64,000 nt of DNA from Aquincola tertiaricarbonis (GCF_023573145.1 NZ_CP097635.1:1736001-1800000), one strand, 5' to 3'; shown: positions 54,450 to 64,000, numbered from the stretch's first letter. Numbers and translations are program-made. The notes: generated by a model from the sequence alone, not told the origin.

Positions 54450-54935
54450 ATGCTCACGTACCGCCCCGCCACCCTAGAAGACGCTGCCGCCGTCGCAGCG
54501 CTGCTGCGCCCACTGGCCGAAGCCTTTGTGCTTGATCCTGCATCGGAGGAAGCGGCGCCTTTCTGGGCTTCCGTGGACGCAGGAGCGCAGCGCGGCTACA
54601 TCGCCTCCGGCCGCTACCGCTACACGCTGGCGGTGGCAGCCGATGGCGCACTGGCCGGCTTCATCGCCTTGCGCGATGGGCGGCACCTGTTCCACCTGTT
54701 CGTGGCACCGGTCTGGCAAGGGCAGGGCCTGGCCACTCGGCTGTGGCGGCAGGCCCTGGCGGCAGACGAGGCGGTTGCCGCAGCGGGCGGCGGCGCGCCC
54801 GTGGTCTTCACCGTCAATGCCTCGCTGCCGGCGGTGGGCTTCTATCGGCGCCTGGGGTTCATGCCGGTTGGCGCAGCCGTGGCTGCCCATGGCATTGGAT
54901 TTCAGCCGATGCGGCTGAGCCTGCCGCCTGCATGA
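54450..54935 (+). CDS. GNAT-family N-acetyltransferase
   Basis: 161 residues from ATG 54450 (MLTYRPATLEDAAAVAALLR). The acetyl-CoA loop reads VAPVWQGQGLATRLW (Q/R-x2-G-x-A type), and ASLPAVGFYRRLGF is the late GNAT segment. The substrate is unknown. Its last 77 bases overlap the 3' end of the convergent glycoside hydrolase-glycosyltransferase gene. Confidence 0.87.
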   Translation: MLTYRPATLEDAAAVAALLRPLAEAFVLDPASEEAAPFWASVDAGAQRGYIASGRYRYTLAVAADGALAGFIALRDGRHLFHLFVAPVWQGQGLATRLWRQALAADEAVAAAGGGAPVVFTVNASLPAVGFYRRLGFMPVGAAVAAHGIGFQPMRLSLPPA

Positions 54936-57267
54936 GATCGGCCTGCGGCGCCAGCAGGCCGCGGATGGTCTGCACCGTGTCGTCCCACGACATGCGCCAG
55001 ACGGTCTTGAGCATGGCGGTCACGCGGCGTTCACGCGCCTCGGCGGTCTCGTTCAGCGCGGCCTCGCAGGCGGCCACGAACTGCTGCGGCGAGTGGGCCA
55101 CGCGCACCACGTTGCCATACAGCACCTGCACGTCGTGCACCGCGGTGCTGACCACCGGCCTTTCTCCGGCCATGTATTCCAGCGTCTTGGTGGGGCTGAT
55201 GAAGCGCGTGGACTCGTTGAGCGCAAAGGGCAGCAGGCACACGTCCCATTGCGCCACCAGGTAGGGCAGCACCGCATAGGGCTGCATGCCCACCCAGTGC
55301 AGGTTGGGCCGTTGCGGCAGGCTGGCCGGGTCGATCTTGACCACCGGGCCCGCCATCACCCACTGCCAGTCGGGCCGGGCATCGGCCAGATGGGCCAGCA
55401 GGCCGATGTCCAGGCGCTCGTCGATCACGCCGTAGAAGCCCAGCCTGGGTGCTTGAATGCCGGCATGCAGCTGGCGGGCGGTTTCGGCCTCGGCACTGGC
55501 GGGCAGCAGCCGTGCGGGTGCAAAGTGGGCCGGGTCCACCGCGCTGGGCAGGCAATGCACATTGGGGTGCCGGTGCCGCCGCGCCTCGTACAGCGAAGGG
55601 CCGCCGGTCAGCACCAGGTCGGCACGCTGCATCAGCGCCGCTTCGCGCTGGCGCAACGCCGCCGGGGCGCCGCGGAAGGCCGACAGCTCGTCCATGCAGT
55701 CGTACACCACCGCGGCTGGTGACAGGGCGGCCAGCAAGGGCAGGGCCATCGGCGTGTAGAACCAGACGACCGGCTGCGTGATGCCCTCGGCTGCCAGCCA
55801 GGCCTGCAGCAGCGGCTGCAGCACCGGCAGCTGCGCGTCGTCGAAGCCCGGCGCCGCGATGCCGGTCACCGGCACCAGCACCTCCACGCCGGGCATGGCC
55901 TCGCGCCGCTCCAGGCGGGGCGGGCCATCACCGGGCATCGGCTCTTCGACGAAGACGACGCGCCAGTCACGCGCCAGGCGCGACAGCAGCTGCTGCGGGC
56001 GCTGGAAGACAAAGCCCCAACGCAGATGGGAGAACACGAGAAGGGTGGGCATGTCGGCTTTCCGAGGTTGGGGGAGTTGAAGCTGGCAGCGGCGCAGCGC
56101 GGCCAGGTAGGCGGGGTGGGGCACCCGCTGCCAGCAGGGTGCCGCGGGCGTGGGCGGCACCACGTCGAAAAGGCCGCTGCGGTGCCACTCGCGCGGCTGG
56201 GTCCAATCGGGGCGGTCGACCAGCGGGTACAGGCACAGCCCCAGCAGCGGCACGCCGGCGCGCAGCGCGGCGGCGGCCTGTTCGCTCATGTCCTGCAGCC
56301 ACTCGGCGCGGCCTTCGCCCACGTGGCTGGTCTCGGCCACCATCAGCGGGCGGCCGTAACGTTCCCAGGCGTCCTGCAGCAGCAGGGCGGGCGGGCGACG
56401 GCGCGGGTCCCGCAGGTGCCAGGCCAGGCGGGTCTCGGTGCCCACTTCCCACTGGCCGCTGTGGTAGTGGTTCACGCCCAGCAGGTCCAGGCAGTCGGGG
56501 CGGCCGCCCAGCTCAGGCTCCAGGCGGCCGGCGATCAAGTCCCACACCTGCCACTGGTAGTCGGCCACCTGGCGGGCCAGCGGTGCCAGCTCGGGCTGGT
56601 CTTGCGGCGCCACCACATGCACCAGCGGTTCCACCTGCAGGAAGCGGCAGCGGGGATCCACCGCGCGCATCGCCGCCATCGCGGCCAGGCTGGCGCGCAC
56701 CAGCCGGCGCTTGACCTCGTAGCCGCTGCGCAGCGTGCCTTGCCCTTCCTCCGGCAGGCCGGCGCGTGGCGGCCAGACCAGGCGGGTTTCAGACACCGCC
56801 CAGGCCAGGAAGCCGATTTCGTTGATCGGCGTGTACACCGGGGCCTCCAGCGCAAACGGAGCCAGCACACGTGCCACTTCGGACGCAAAGCGCGGCAGGC
56901 GCTCGATGAGGTGGTCGTCGAACAGATCCACGCCGGGCGGCGTGCCGTAGTGCATCACCGTCCACAGCACCTGCAGGCCATGGCGTCGGGCCGCCTCGGC
57001 CCTGCGCAGCACGCGGCTGAAGTCGTAGCGGCCGGGCTCGGGCTCGCACAGGCGCCAGCCGATGCTCTCGCGCACGGTGCGCAGGCCCAGCGCAGCGGCG
57101 GCGGCGTAGTCCTCCTCCAGCTGCTGCAGATGGCCATTGGCCATGGCCATGTCCTGCGGCACCTGCAGGCCGTTGACGTGGTCGGCCCCTTCGTAGCCAC
57201 CCATCCAGAACGAGCGGAAGAGCAGGTCGGGCTGGGGGGCAGGCAACGGTGAGGCAGGCGCAAGCAT
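54859..57267 (-). CDS. Fusion of a clan-A glycoside hydrolase and a GT4-like glycosyltransferase
   Basis: 802 residues from ATG 57267. Residues 15-400 form a family 1-like beta-glycosidase barrel: the acid/base glutamate is E150 in YTPINEIGF and the probable nucleophile E312 in LMVAETSH. Residues 406-802 begin with MPTLLVFSHLRWGFVFQRPQ and form a GT-B glycosyltransferase, with GFYGVIDERLDIGLL and the donor-binding SPTKTLEYMAGERPVV. No stop or shift separates the halves. The next gene, divergent, is UDP-galactopyranose mutase, so a role in galactofuranose-containing or other surface glycans is plausible. Its substrates are unknown. Confidence 0.85.
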   Translation of the reverse strand: MLAPASPLPAPQPDLLFRSFWMGGYEGADHVNGLQVPQDMAMANGHLQQLEEDYAAAAALGLRTVRESIGWRLCEPEPGRYDFSRVLRRAEAARRHGLQVLWTVMHYGTPPGVDLFDDHLIERLPRFASEVARVLAPFALEAPVYTPINEIGFLAWAVSETRLVWPPRAGLPEEGQGTLRSGYEVKRRLVRASLAAMAAMRAVDPRCRFLQVEPLVHVVAPQDQPELAPLARQVADYQWQVWDLIAGRLEPELGGRPDCLDLLGVNHYHSGQWEVGTETRLAWHLRDPRRRPPALLLQDAWERYGRPLMVAETSHVGEGRAEWLQDMSEQAAAALRAGVPLLGLCLYPLVDRPDWTQPREWHRSGLFDVVPPTPAAPCWQRVPHPAYLAALRRCQLQLPQPRKADMPTLLVFSHLRWGFVFQRPQQLLSRLARDWRVVFVEEPMPGDGPPRLERREAMPGVEVLVPVTGIAAPGFDDAQLPVLQPLLQAWLAAEGITQPVVWFYTPMALPLLAALSPAAVVYDCMDELSAFRGAPAALRQREAALMQRADLVLTGGPSLYEARRHRHPNVHCLPSAVDPAHFAPARLLPASAEAETARQLHAGIQAPRLGFYGVIDERLDIGLLAHLADARPDWQWVMAGPVVKIDPASLPQRPNLHWVGMQPYAVLPYLVAQWDVCLLPFALNESTRFISPTKTLEYMAGERPVVSTAVHDVQVLYGNVVRVAHSPQQFVAACEAALNETAEARERRVTAMLKTVWRMSWDDTVQTIRGLLAPQADLMQAAGSAASAEIQCHGQPRLRQPA

Positions 57268-57359
57268 CTGCGGCCCGGAGGGCAAGGCGCATGCCGTGCC
57301 GTGCCGGCGCCGGGAACACGCCTTGCCCGCCCCGACGGTCAAACACGCAGGAGCCAGGG

Positions 57360-58561
<1,202 letters not shown>

Positions 58562-58565
<4 letters not shown>

Positions 58566-59104
58566 CCCACATCATGCTGATCCGCCATGCCGAGAAGCCG
58601 GAGGACGAGGCCGACACCGGCCTCAGTTTGCGCGGCTGGCAGCGTGCCGGGGCCCTGGTGCGCTTTTTCGCGCCCATCGACGCCGGCGCGGTGCGCAAGC
58701 ACGTGGAACAGCCCGGCCATGTGTTCGCGGCGCGGCCCACCGACGAGCACACCAGCCCGCGGCCGCGGCTCACCGTGGAGCCGCTGGCCGAGGAGCTGGG
58801 CCTGCAGGTGGACGAGCGCTTCAGCGCCAGCGAGCCGGTGGCCCATGTGGCCCAGGTGCTGCGGCTGCTGACCGGCCCGGTGGTGGTGAGCTGGCGCCAT
58901 GACGAGCTGCCCGCACTGGCCAATGCGCTGCTGGGCCGCGAAGAAGCGCCGCTGCGCTGGCCCGACCACCGCTACGACCTGGTGTGGGTGATCCATGCCA
59001 CCAGCAGCGGCTGGTCGTTCACGCAGGTGCCGCAGCGGCTGCTGCCGGGCGATGCCACGCAGGGCATCGCGCGACGGCTGCGCACCGCCCCTTCCCCCGG
59101 CTGA
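58562..59104 (+). CDS. Histidine phosphatase superfamily-like protein
   Basis: 180 residues. The N-terminal MLIRHAEKP has the RHG-like catalytic arginine-histidine (here RHAE), and a second histidine lies in VVVSWRHDELPALANALL, the pattern of weakly conserved phosphoglycerate-mutase-like phosphatases. It is translationally coupled to glf by a four-base overlap. The substrate is unknown, but a sugar-phosphate role would fit. Confidence 0.75.
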
Positions 59105-59138
59105 TGCCGGTAACGAGGAAGCGCCCTTCAGCGCCACC

Positions 59139-59258
59139 GTGGTGGGGTCGCTGGACATGCTGCTGTCGCCGATGGGGCTGGTGGCCATCCTGGCGGGTTG
59201 GTTCACCACCGAGAGGCGCTTGGCCTGGCTGCTGCAGGCATTGGGCCTGAAGCGCTGA
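59139..59258 (+). CDS. Possible small membrane peptide (39 aa)
   Basis: A short frame with nearly uniform G/C third positions, coding for a hydrophobic helix (LLSPMGLVAILAGWF) and a basic end (LLQALGLKR). GTG 59139 or ATG 59157 could start it; neither has a strong ribosome site. It lies between the phosphatase and DUF883-like genes. The assignment rests on codon pattern only. Confidence 0.4.
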   Translation: MVGSLDMLLSPMGLVAILAGWFTTERRLAWLLQALGLKR

Positions 59259-59314
59259 CACCTGGTGGGTACGGCGATTGCCCACCCGGTGGGCAACAAC
59301 CCCAGGAGCACCCC

Positions 59315-59656
59315 GTGAACGAACCGTTCGATTCCTCGCAGAAGCCCGCACCCACGCCGGCGCCCGCCGGCGCCCCCGGTGGCAGCACCGGCACCATGGC
59401 CGGCACCACCACGGCCGGCACCACCACCGCCGACACCTCTGCCTCCGGCACCTCGGCCGCCGGCCCGCGCCAGGACTATTCGTCCTCGGCCGGCGACGAA
59501 CCGGACTTTGCAGGCACCGCCGCCTCGCTCGACAGCCTGCCTGTGGGCGAGGCCATGCACGAGATGGTCGACCTGGTGCGGCAGTTCGTGCGGGAACACC
59601 CGCTGGCCTCGGTGGCTGGCGGGGTGCTGGTGGGCATGGTCCTCGGCCGGCGTTGA
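59315..59656 (+). CDS. DUF883/ElaB-like membrane-anchored protein
   Basis: 113 residues from GTG 59315 with CAGGAG upstream. A Pro/Thr/Ala/Gly-rich disordered N terminus (about 1-70) precedes FVREHPLASVAGGVLVGMVL, a glycine-zipper membrane anchor ending in GRR as in ElaB/YqjD/DUF883 ribosome-associated inner-membrane proteins. The stop overlaps the TTG start of the next gene. Confidence 0.7.
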   Translation: MNEPFDSSQKPAPTPAPAGAPGGSTGTMAGTTTAGTTTADTSASGTSAAGPRQDYSSSAGDEPDFAGTAASLDSLPVGEAMHEMVDLVRQFVREHPLASVAGGVLVGMVLGRR

Positions 59657-60801
59657 TCGGCTTCGCGCCGCCGCGCGAGCGGTTGCAGGCAAGCGTGATC
59701 GTGCCGGTGCGCAACGAAGCGCAGCGGCTGCCTGCCACGCTGCAGGCCCTGGCCGCACAGCAGGAGCCACCCGACTTCGAAGTGCTGGTGCTGGCCAACA
59801 ACTGCAGCGACGACAGTGCAGCGATCGTGCGGGCCTTCGCGCAGCGTCATCCCTGGCTGCAGCTGCAGGTGTGCGAGGTGCAGCTGCCACCGCAGCAGGC
59901 CAACGTCGGCCATGCGCGCAAGCTGTTGATGGACGAGGCCGCGCAGCGCCTGCTGGCAGGCCGGGTGCGCGGCGCTTTCATCGCCAGCACCGATGGCGAC
60001 ACCTGCGTGGCGCCGCACTGGTTGTGCAACACCGCGCGTGAGATCGACCGCGGCGCGGATGCGGTGGGCGGCCGCCTGCTGGCGGCCAGCGATGCGGAGC
60101 CCGGCAGCAACCCGCCCCAGCGCTGGCAGCGCTGGGACACCGGCTACCGCCTGGCCTGCGAAAAGCTGCAGTGCCTGCTGGACCCCGACGACGCCGACCC
60201 CTGGCCGCGGCACCACCAGCACTTCGGTGCCAGCCTGGCGGTGCGCGCCGATGCCTACCGCGCCGTGGGCGGCGTGCCGGCCGGTGTACCCTGGCTGGAG
60301 GACGAAGCGCTGGTGCAGGCACTGCGCTGCGCGGATCGCCGCATCCGCCACAGCTGCGAAGTGAGGGTGATCACCTCCAGTCGGCGTGAAGGCCGGGTGG
60401 ACGTGGGCCTGTCCTGGCAGCTGCGGGAATGGGACCGCCAGGCCCAGGCCCATGGTGAGCTGATGGTGGACGACCCCGACGACCTGCAATGCCTGTTGCT
60501 GGCCCGGCACCGCTTGCGTGGCCTGTGGCGGCGCGGCTTCGTGGCGCGGGCCGACGACGCGGCCTGGCGCCCGCTGGCGCAGGTGCTGGGGTTGAGCGCG
60601 GAGCTGCTGCATCGGCAGGCCACGCAGGCGGCCACCTTCGGCGCGCTGTGGCAGCAGCTGCAGCAGCTGCGGGCCGAGCGCGGCCTGGCGGCCTGCCGGC
60701 CGCAGCCGGTGCAGCGGGCCCTGGCCGGCCTGCGGCGTTTGATCGCCGAGGCCGAGCCCCAGACCTCACGCTGGCGGGTGGGTCGTGGATCTGATGGGTG
60801 A
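59653..60801 (+). CDS. Family 2 glycosyltransferase
   Basis: 382 residues from TTG 59653, which overlaps the preceding TGA as TTGA. The GT-A features are ASVIVPVRNEAQRLPATLQA, the nucleotide-binding STDGDTCV, GASLAVRADAYRAVGGVP and WLEDEALVQAL. A helical C-terminal region of about 100 residues has no membrane segment. It probably adds a sugar to a surface glycan together with the nearby glf and the fusion transferase. Donor and acceptor are unknown. Confidence 0.87.
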   Translation: MIGFAPPRERLQASVIVPVRNEAQRLPATLQALAAQQEPPDFEVLVLANNCSDDSAAIVRAFAQRHPWLQLQVCEVQLPPQQANVGHARKLLMDEAAQRLLAGRVRGAFIASTDGDTCVAPHWLCNTAREIDRGADAVGGRLLAASDAEPGSNPPQRWQRWDTGYRLACEKLQCLLDPDDADPWPRHHQHFGASLAVRADAYRAVGGVPAGVPWLEDEALVQALRCADRRIRHSCEVRVITSSRREGRVDVGLSWQLREWDRQAQAHGELMVDDPDDLQCLLLARHRLRGLWRRGFVARADDAAWRPLAQVLGLSAELLHRQATQAATFGALWQQLQQLRAERGLAACRPQPVQRALAGLRRLIAEAEPQTSRWRVGRGSDG

Positions 60802-60839
60802 CGGCTGCACCGACTTCTCTTTGGAGCCGCCGCCCGGCG

Positions 60840-61208
60840 CTACTTCGATTGGAGCTTGACCGAACCGCCGTTGACCTTCAACGGCGCATGCTGCCTGTAG
60901 GTCTGCTTCAGTGCCGTAGCCCTCTCGCGATGCTCCTGGAGCTTGGTCTTGTACTCCGGGTCGTTGGGTGATGCTTCCTCTTCCAACGGCCCGATCAGCT
61001 TCCACCGCTCCTTGTCGGCTTCCATGGCCAGCCGAAACTGCTCCGAGGTCACCACCTTGGCATCGAGCATCAACCCAGGTCCCATCTCCTGGTCGAATGC
61101 AAAGCGGCTGATGGGTACGTTGGACGACCACATCAGCAGCGACGGCAGGTACATGTAGCCGATCCATCGCTTGACCTCGTTGTGCTTGACCGGCTTGTCA
61201 CGACACAC
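60840..61208 (-). CDS. Hypothetical protein, possibly 5'-frameshifted
   Basis: 122 residues from GTG 61208 (MCRDKPVKHNEVKRWIGYMY). The coding pattern continues upstream in the same frame for about 25 codons (YLDYANGLHSDNEFAIDW) without any start codon, to a TGA near 61282-61290. A good start, ATG 61321 with AGGAG six bases away, lies in another frame. Dropping a duplicated TGAC near 61281-61286 would join ATG 61290 to this frame. The gene may therefore be a recent frameshift pseudogene of about 150 codons, or the base calls there may be wrong. No family recognised. Composition is lower in GC than its neighbours, suggesting acquisition. Confidence 0.55.
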   Translation of the reverse strand: MCRDKPVKHNEVKRWIGYMYLPSLLMWSSNVPISRFAFDQEMGPGLMLDAKVVTSEQFRLAMEADKERWKLIGPLEEEASPNDPEYKTKLQEHRERATALKQTYRQHAPLKVNGGSVKLQSK

Positions 61209-61385
61209 CAGGTCCCAGTCGATTGCGAACTCGTTGTCCGAGTGCAGCCCGTTGGCGTAGTCCAGGTACTGCTCGAGGTCAGTCTGACATCACCCGCTTC
61301 AAGGTCCTTGAGCCTGGGCATCGCGTACTCCTGTTGGCTGCACAAGCGGCGGCAAACGTAGCACGCGCCGCGCGCTCGTACAAGC

Positions 61386-61410
61386 CGGGCTGCGCTGGCA
61401 GCGCAGCCCG
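61386..61410 (-). terminator. Hairpin after the MHS transporter gene
   Basis: A perfect 10-base inverted repeat, CGGGCTGCGC and its complement GCGCAGCCCG, with a five-base loop TGGCA, lies six bases past the transporter stop. There is no T-run, so it may be a terminator or a 3'-end stabilising stem. Confidence 0.55.
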
Positions 61411-61416
61411 TTCGGC

Positions 61417-63147
61417 TTACCGGACGCCCTGCTCGGCAAAGATGTCCTTGTCCTTGTTCTCCGGCACGAACAGCATGCCGATGACGAAGGTGCCCAGCGC
61501 GATGACGATGGGGTACCACAGGCCGTAGTAGGGGTCGCCTGTCTGGGCGATCATCGCGAAGGCGGTGGCCGGCATCAGGCCGCCGAACCAGCCGTTGCCG
61601 ATGTGATACGGCAGCGACATGCCGGTGTACCGGATGCGGGTCGGGAACAGCTCCACCAGCGCGGCCGCGATCGGGCCGTAGACCATGGTCACCAGCAGCA
61701 CCAGGTAGGTCAGGATCAGCACCAGCGGAAACGCCTGGCTGTTGAAGATGTCGAAGAAGCCATCGAGCTTGACGATGCCTTCCGCCGGCTTGCCCGGGGG
61801 CGGGTAGCCTGCCGCGGCCAGCGCCTCGTTGACCTGCTTGGTGAAGGCCGCGGGCGTGGCCTTGGCCGCGTCACCCGACAGCTTGGCCACCTCGTACGAG
61901 GCGATCTCGGTGCTGCCCACCATCACCTTGGCCGGAATGGCGCCCGGCTGGTATTGCACCGAGTAGTTCACCGAGCTGCGCGCCAGCAGCGCCTTGCTGA
62001 TGTCGCACGAGCTGGTGAACTTGGCGGTGCCCGTCGGGTTGAACTGGAAGGAGCAGTCGTCCGGGTCGGCGACGATCACCACCTTGGTGTTCTGCTGGGC
62101 CGCGTTCAGCGTCGGGTTGGCGATCGCGGTGATGGCCTTGAACACCGGGAAGTAGGTGGCCGCGGCCAGCACGCAGCCGGCCAGGATGATCTTCTTGCGG
62201 CCGATGCGGTCGGACAGCGAGCCGAAGAACACGAAGCCCGCGGTGCCCAGCACCAGCGACCAGGCGATCAGCACGTTGGCCGAGAACATGTCCACGCGCA
62301 GGATGCTCTGCAGGAAGAAGAGGGCGTAGAACTGGCCCGTGTACCAGACCACCGCCTGGCCGGCCACCAGGCCCAGCAGCGCCATCAGCGCGAACTTGCC
62401 GTTCTTCCAGTTGCCGAAGGCCTCGGAGATCGGCGCCTTCGACTGGCGTCCTTCGTCCTTCATCTTCTTGAAGGCCGGCGACTCTTCCATCTGCAGCCGG
62501 ATCCACACCGAGATGCCCAGCAGGATGATGGACAGCAGGAAAGGCACGCGCCAGCCCCATTCCTTGAAGGCGTCTTCACCGGTGAGGGTGCGCACGCCCA
62601 GGATCACCATCAGCGACAGCAGCAGCCCCAGCGTGGCGGTGGTCTGGATCCAGCTGGTGAAGTAGCCGCGCCGGCCGCGTGGCGCATGCTCGGCCACGTA
62701 GACCACCGCGCCGCCGTACTCGCCGCCCAGGGCCAGGCCCTGCAGCATGCGCAGCACGATGAGCGCCACCGGGGCCACCCAGCCGATGGCTTCGTAGCTC
62801 GGCAGCAAGCCGACGACGAAGGTCGAGATCCCCATGATGAGGATCGTCATCAGGAAGGTGTGCTTGCGGCCGATCAGGTCACCCAGGCGGCCGAAGAACA
62901 GCGCGCCGAAGGGCCGCACCAGGAAGCCCGCGGCGAAGGCCAGCAGCGCGAACACGTTGCGCGTGGCCTCGGGGAACGAGGAGAAGAACTGCGCGCCGAT
63001 GATGGCCGCCAGTGCCCCGTACAGGTAGAAGTCGTACCACTCGAAGATGGTGCCTGCCGAAGAAGCGAGGATGACCTTGCGTTCCTCCTTCGTCATGGGT
63101 CTCTTGCGGTCAATCGGCACCGCACTGCCTGCTTCGATCGTGCTCAT
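61417..63147 (-). CDS. MHS-family major facilitator transporter with a large loop insert
   Basis: 576 residues from ATG 63147; a frame extending to 63204 is not needed. It is a member of the metabolite:H+ symporter family (ProP/KgtP/ShiA type). The signatures are GTIFEWYDFYLYG near residue 35, FGRLGDLIGRKHTF, and LQGLALGGEYGGAVVYVAEH. Between the segment FGSLSDRIGRKK and the later helices there is an extra extramembrane stretch of about 130 residues (roughly 350-480) with two cysteines (DDCSFQF, SSCDIS). Usual family length is 430-450. The substrate is probably a carboxylate or betaine-like solute. Confidence 0.9.
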   Translation of the reverse strand: MSTIEAGSAVPIDRKRPMTKEERKVILASSAGTIFEWYDFYLYGALAAIIGAQFFSSFPEATRNVFALLAFAAGFLVRPFGALFFGRLGDLIGRKHTFLMTILIMGISTFVVGLLPSYEAIGWVAPVALIVLRMLQGLALGGEYGGAVVYVAEHAPRGRRGYFTSWIQTTATLGLLLSLMVILGVRTLTGEDAFKEWGWRVPFLLSIILLGISVWIRLQMEESPAFKKMKDEGRQSKAPISEAFGNWKNGKFALMALLGLVAGQAVVWYTGQFYALFFLQSILRVDMFSANVLIAWSLVLGTAGFVFFGSLSDRIGRKKIILAGCVLAAATYFPVFKAITAIANPTLNAAQQNTKVVIVADPDDCSFQFNPTGTAKFTSSCDISKALLARSSVNYSVQYQPGAIPAKVMVGSTEIASYEVAKLSGDAAKATPAAFTKQVNEALAAAGYPPPGKPAEGIVKLDGFFDIFNSQAFPLVLILTYLVLLVTMVYGPIAAALVELFPTRIRYTGMSLPYHIGNGWFGGLMPATAFAMIAQTGDPYYGLWYPIVIALGTFVIGMLFVPENKDKDIFAEQGVR

Positions 63148-63304
63148 GCTGCCCTTTGATTGGAGTGACAGGCCGCGATGCCGGAAGGCCCGCGGGTCCG
63201 GCACGCAGCGTAAGCAGCAGCGAATAAATGCCGAGTAAACGACGGCTTGCGGGCTTACACCTAGGCTGTAAGTTCGCCGTCAGGCGGCGTTCGCAGCGCC
63301 GGTA

Positions 63305-63991
63305 TCAGCGGCTCACCAGCCGGTAGCCGACACCGGTTTCGTTGAGCAGGTACACCGGGTTGGTCGGGTCCGCCTCGAGCTTCTGGCGCAGCTGCCGCAC
63401 GTAGATGCGCAGGTAGTGCAGCTGCTCGTCGTGCCCCGGCCCCCACACCTCGCGCAGCAGGGCCGCGCTGGTGACCACGCGCCCGGCATGCCGGGCCAGC
63501 GCCTCCAGCAGCCGCCACTGCGTGCCGGTCAGGCGGATGCGCTCATCACCGCGCTGCACGCTGCGGGCGTCCAGGTCCACGCAAAGCTCACCGAGCATCA
63601 GGCGGGTGCTGCCGCCCATGGCCGTGCGCGCCGCGTGGCGCAACGCCACCCGCATGCGGGCGTGCAGCTCGGCCACGCTGAAGGGCTTGCTCACGAAGTC
63701 GTCGGCGCCGGCATCCAGCGCCACCACCTTGTGCGCTTCGTGCACGCGGGCCGAGAGCACGATCACCGGCCGCTGGGTCCAACCGCGCAGCCAGCGGATG
63801 AACTCGACGCCGTCGCCGTCGGGCAGGCCCAGATCGACCAGGTAGACATCGATCGGCCGGTTGCTGGCGAGCGTGCGGCCGTCGCGCACGTTCGTCGCTT
63901 CTTCGATCTGGTGGCCTTCGGCCCGCAAGGTGGCCGCCAGCAGCTGGCGGATGCTGTCGTCGTCTTCCAGAACCAGCACCGTGGTGCGCAT
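63305..63991 (-). CDS. OmpR/KdpE-type response regulator
   Basis: 228 residues from ATG 63991; ATG 63997 or an upstream start outside the window are possible. The receiver has LEDDD, the phosphoacceptor in VDLGLPDGDG and lysine in VSKPF. The winged helix follows from about residue 125, ending in LHYLRIYVRQLRQKLE and NETGVGYRL, which most resembles KdpE. A KdpD-like sensor kinase would be expected upstream, beyond base 64000. No kdpFABC genes are downstream, so the target is uncertain. Confidence 0.85.
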   Translation of the reverse strand: MRTTVLVLEDDDSIRQLLAATLRAEGHQIEEATNVRDGRTLASNRPIDVYLVDLGLPDGDGVEFIRWLRGWTQRPVIVLSARVHEAHKVVALDAGADDFVSKPFSVAELHARMRVALRHAARTAMGGSTRLMLGELCVDLDARSVQRGDERIRLTGTQWRLLEALARHAGRVVTSAALLREVWGPGHDEQLHYLRIYVRQLRQKLEADPTNPVYLLNETGVGYRLVSR

Positions 63992-64000
63992 GGCCATCAC

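Overview
The window is GC-rich (about 70% in core genes) chromosomal DNA from a betaproteobacterium, most likely a Burkholderiales of the Rubrivivax/Ideonella/Leptothrix type. The evidence is strong G/C at third codon positions, a complete aerobic benzoyl-CoA (box) pathway, tripartite tricarboxylate (Bug-type) solute receptors and extragenic palindromes of the kind common in that order. No rRNA, tRNA or CRISPR array was seen.

Layout. 1-2.8 kb: end of a GNAT acetyltransferase, a CheY receiver and a CheX-domain protein in one transcription unit, and a membrane O-acyltransferase. 2.8-18.2 kb: a benzoate catabolic block. On the minus strand run boxC, boxB, boxA and a MaoC-type hydratase, then the regulator boxR. 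On the plus strand run a DUF4863 protein, boxD, benzoate-CoA ligase, an alpha/beta hydrolase and a five-gene branched-chain-amino-acid-type ABC transporter. Both promoters carry TGCA-based, BoxR-like operators overlapping well-formed -35/-10 elements. 18.3-30.6 kb: signalling genes (a 1868-residue kinase-like/ATPase/GAF/hybrid histidine kinase, a response regulator, a shortened chemoreceptor, a bacteriophytochrome hybrid kinase) together with a ProQ-family RNA chaperone and threonine ammonia-lyase. 30.6-33 kb: a DJ-1/PfpI protein, a DUF6064 membrane protein and a secreted aldo/keto reductase.

33-41.3 kb is an accessory island of lower GC flanked by gene-free tracts. It holds a SIR2-HerA anti-phage operon and a divergent gene ending in an ApeA-like HEPN domain. 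Each carries a clean insertion sequence: an IS5-family element with a CTAG duplication lies in sir2 after codon 38, and an IS630-family element with a TA duplication lies in the HEPN gene after codon 277. Removing either element in silico restores one continuous reading frame.

41.3-48.5 kb: an apparent halohydrin dehalogenase (T-x4-F-x-G and S-x12-Y-x3-R motifs instead of a standard SDR signature), then a LysR / M20 amidohydrolase / Bug receptor / CHMI isomerase / AraC catabolic cluster, an EamA exporter and a DUF427 protein. 48.5-54.9 kb: FNR-type regulator, penicillin/AHL acylase lipoprotein, second Crp-family regulator, DUF1772 protein, another Bug receptor and a GNAT. 54.9-60.8 kb: surface-carbohydrate genes, including a glycoside hydrolase-glycosyltransferase fusion, UDP-galactopyranose mutase and a family 2 glycosyltransferase. 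60.8-64 kb: a possibly frameshifted hypothetical gene, an MHS-family transporter with an unusual extramembrane insert, and a KdpE-like response regulator at the window edge.

The points most worth following are the doubly IS-inactivated defence island and the halohydrin dehalogenase next to it.
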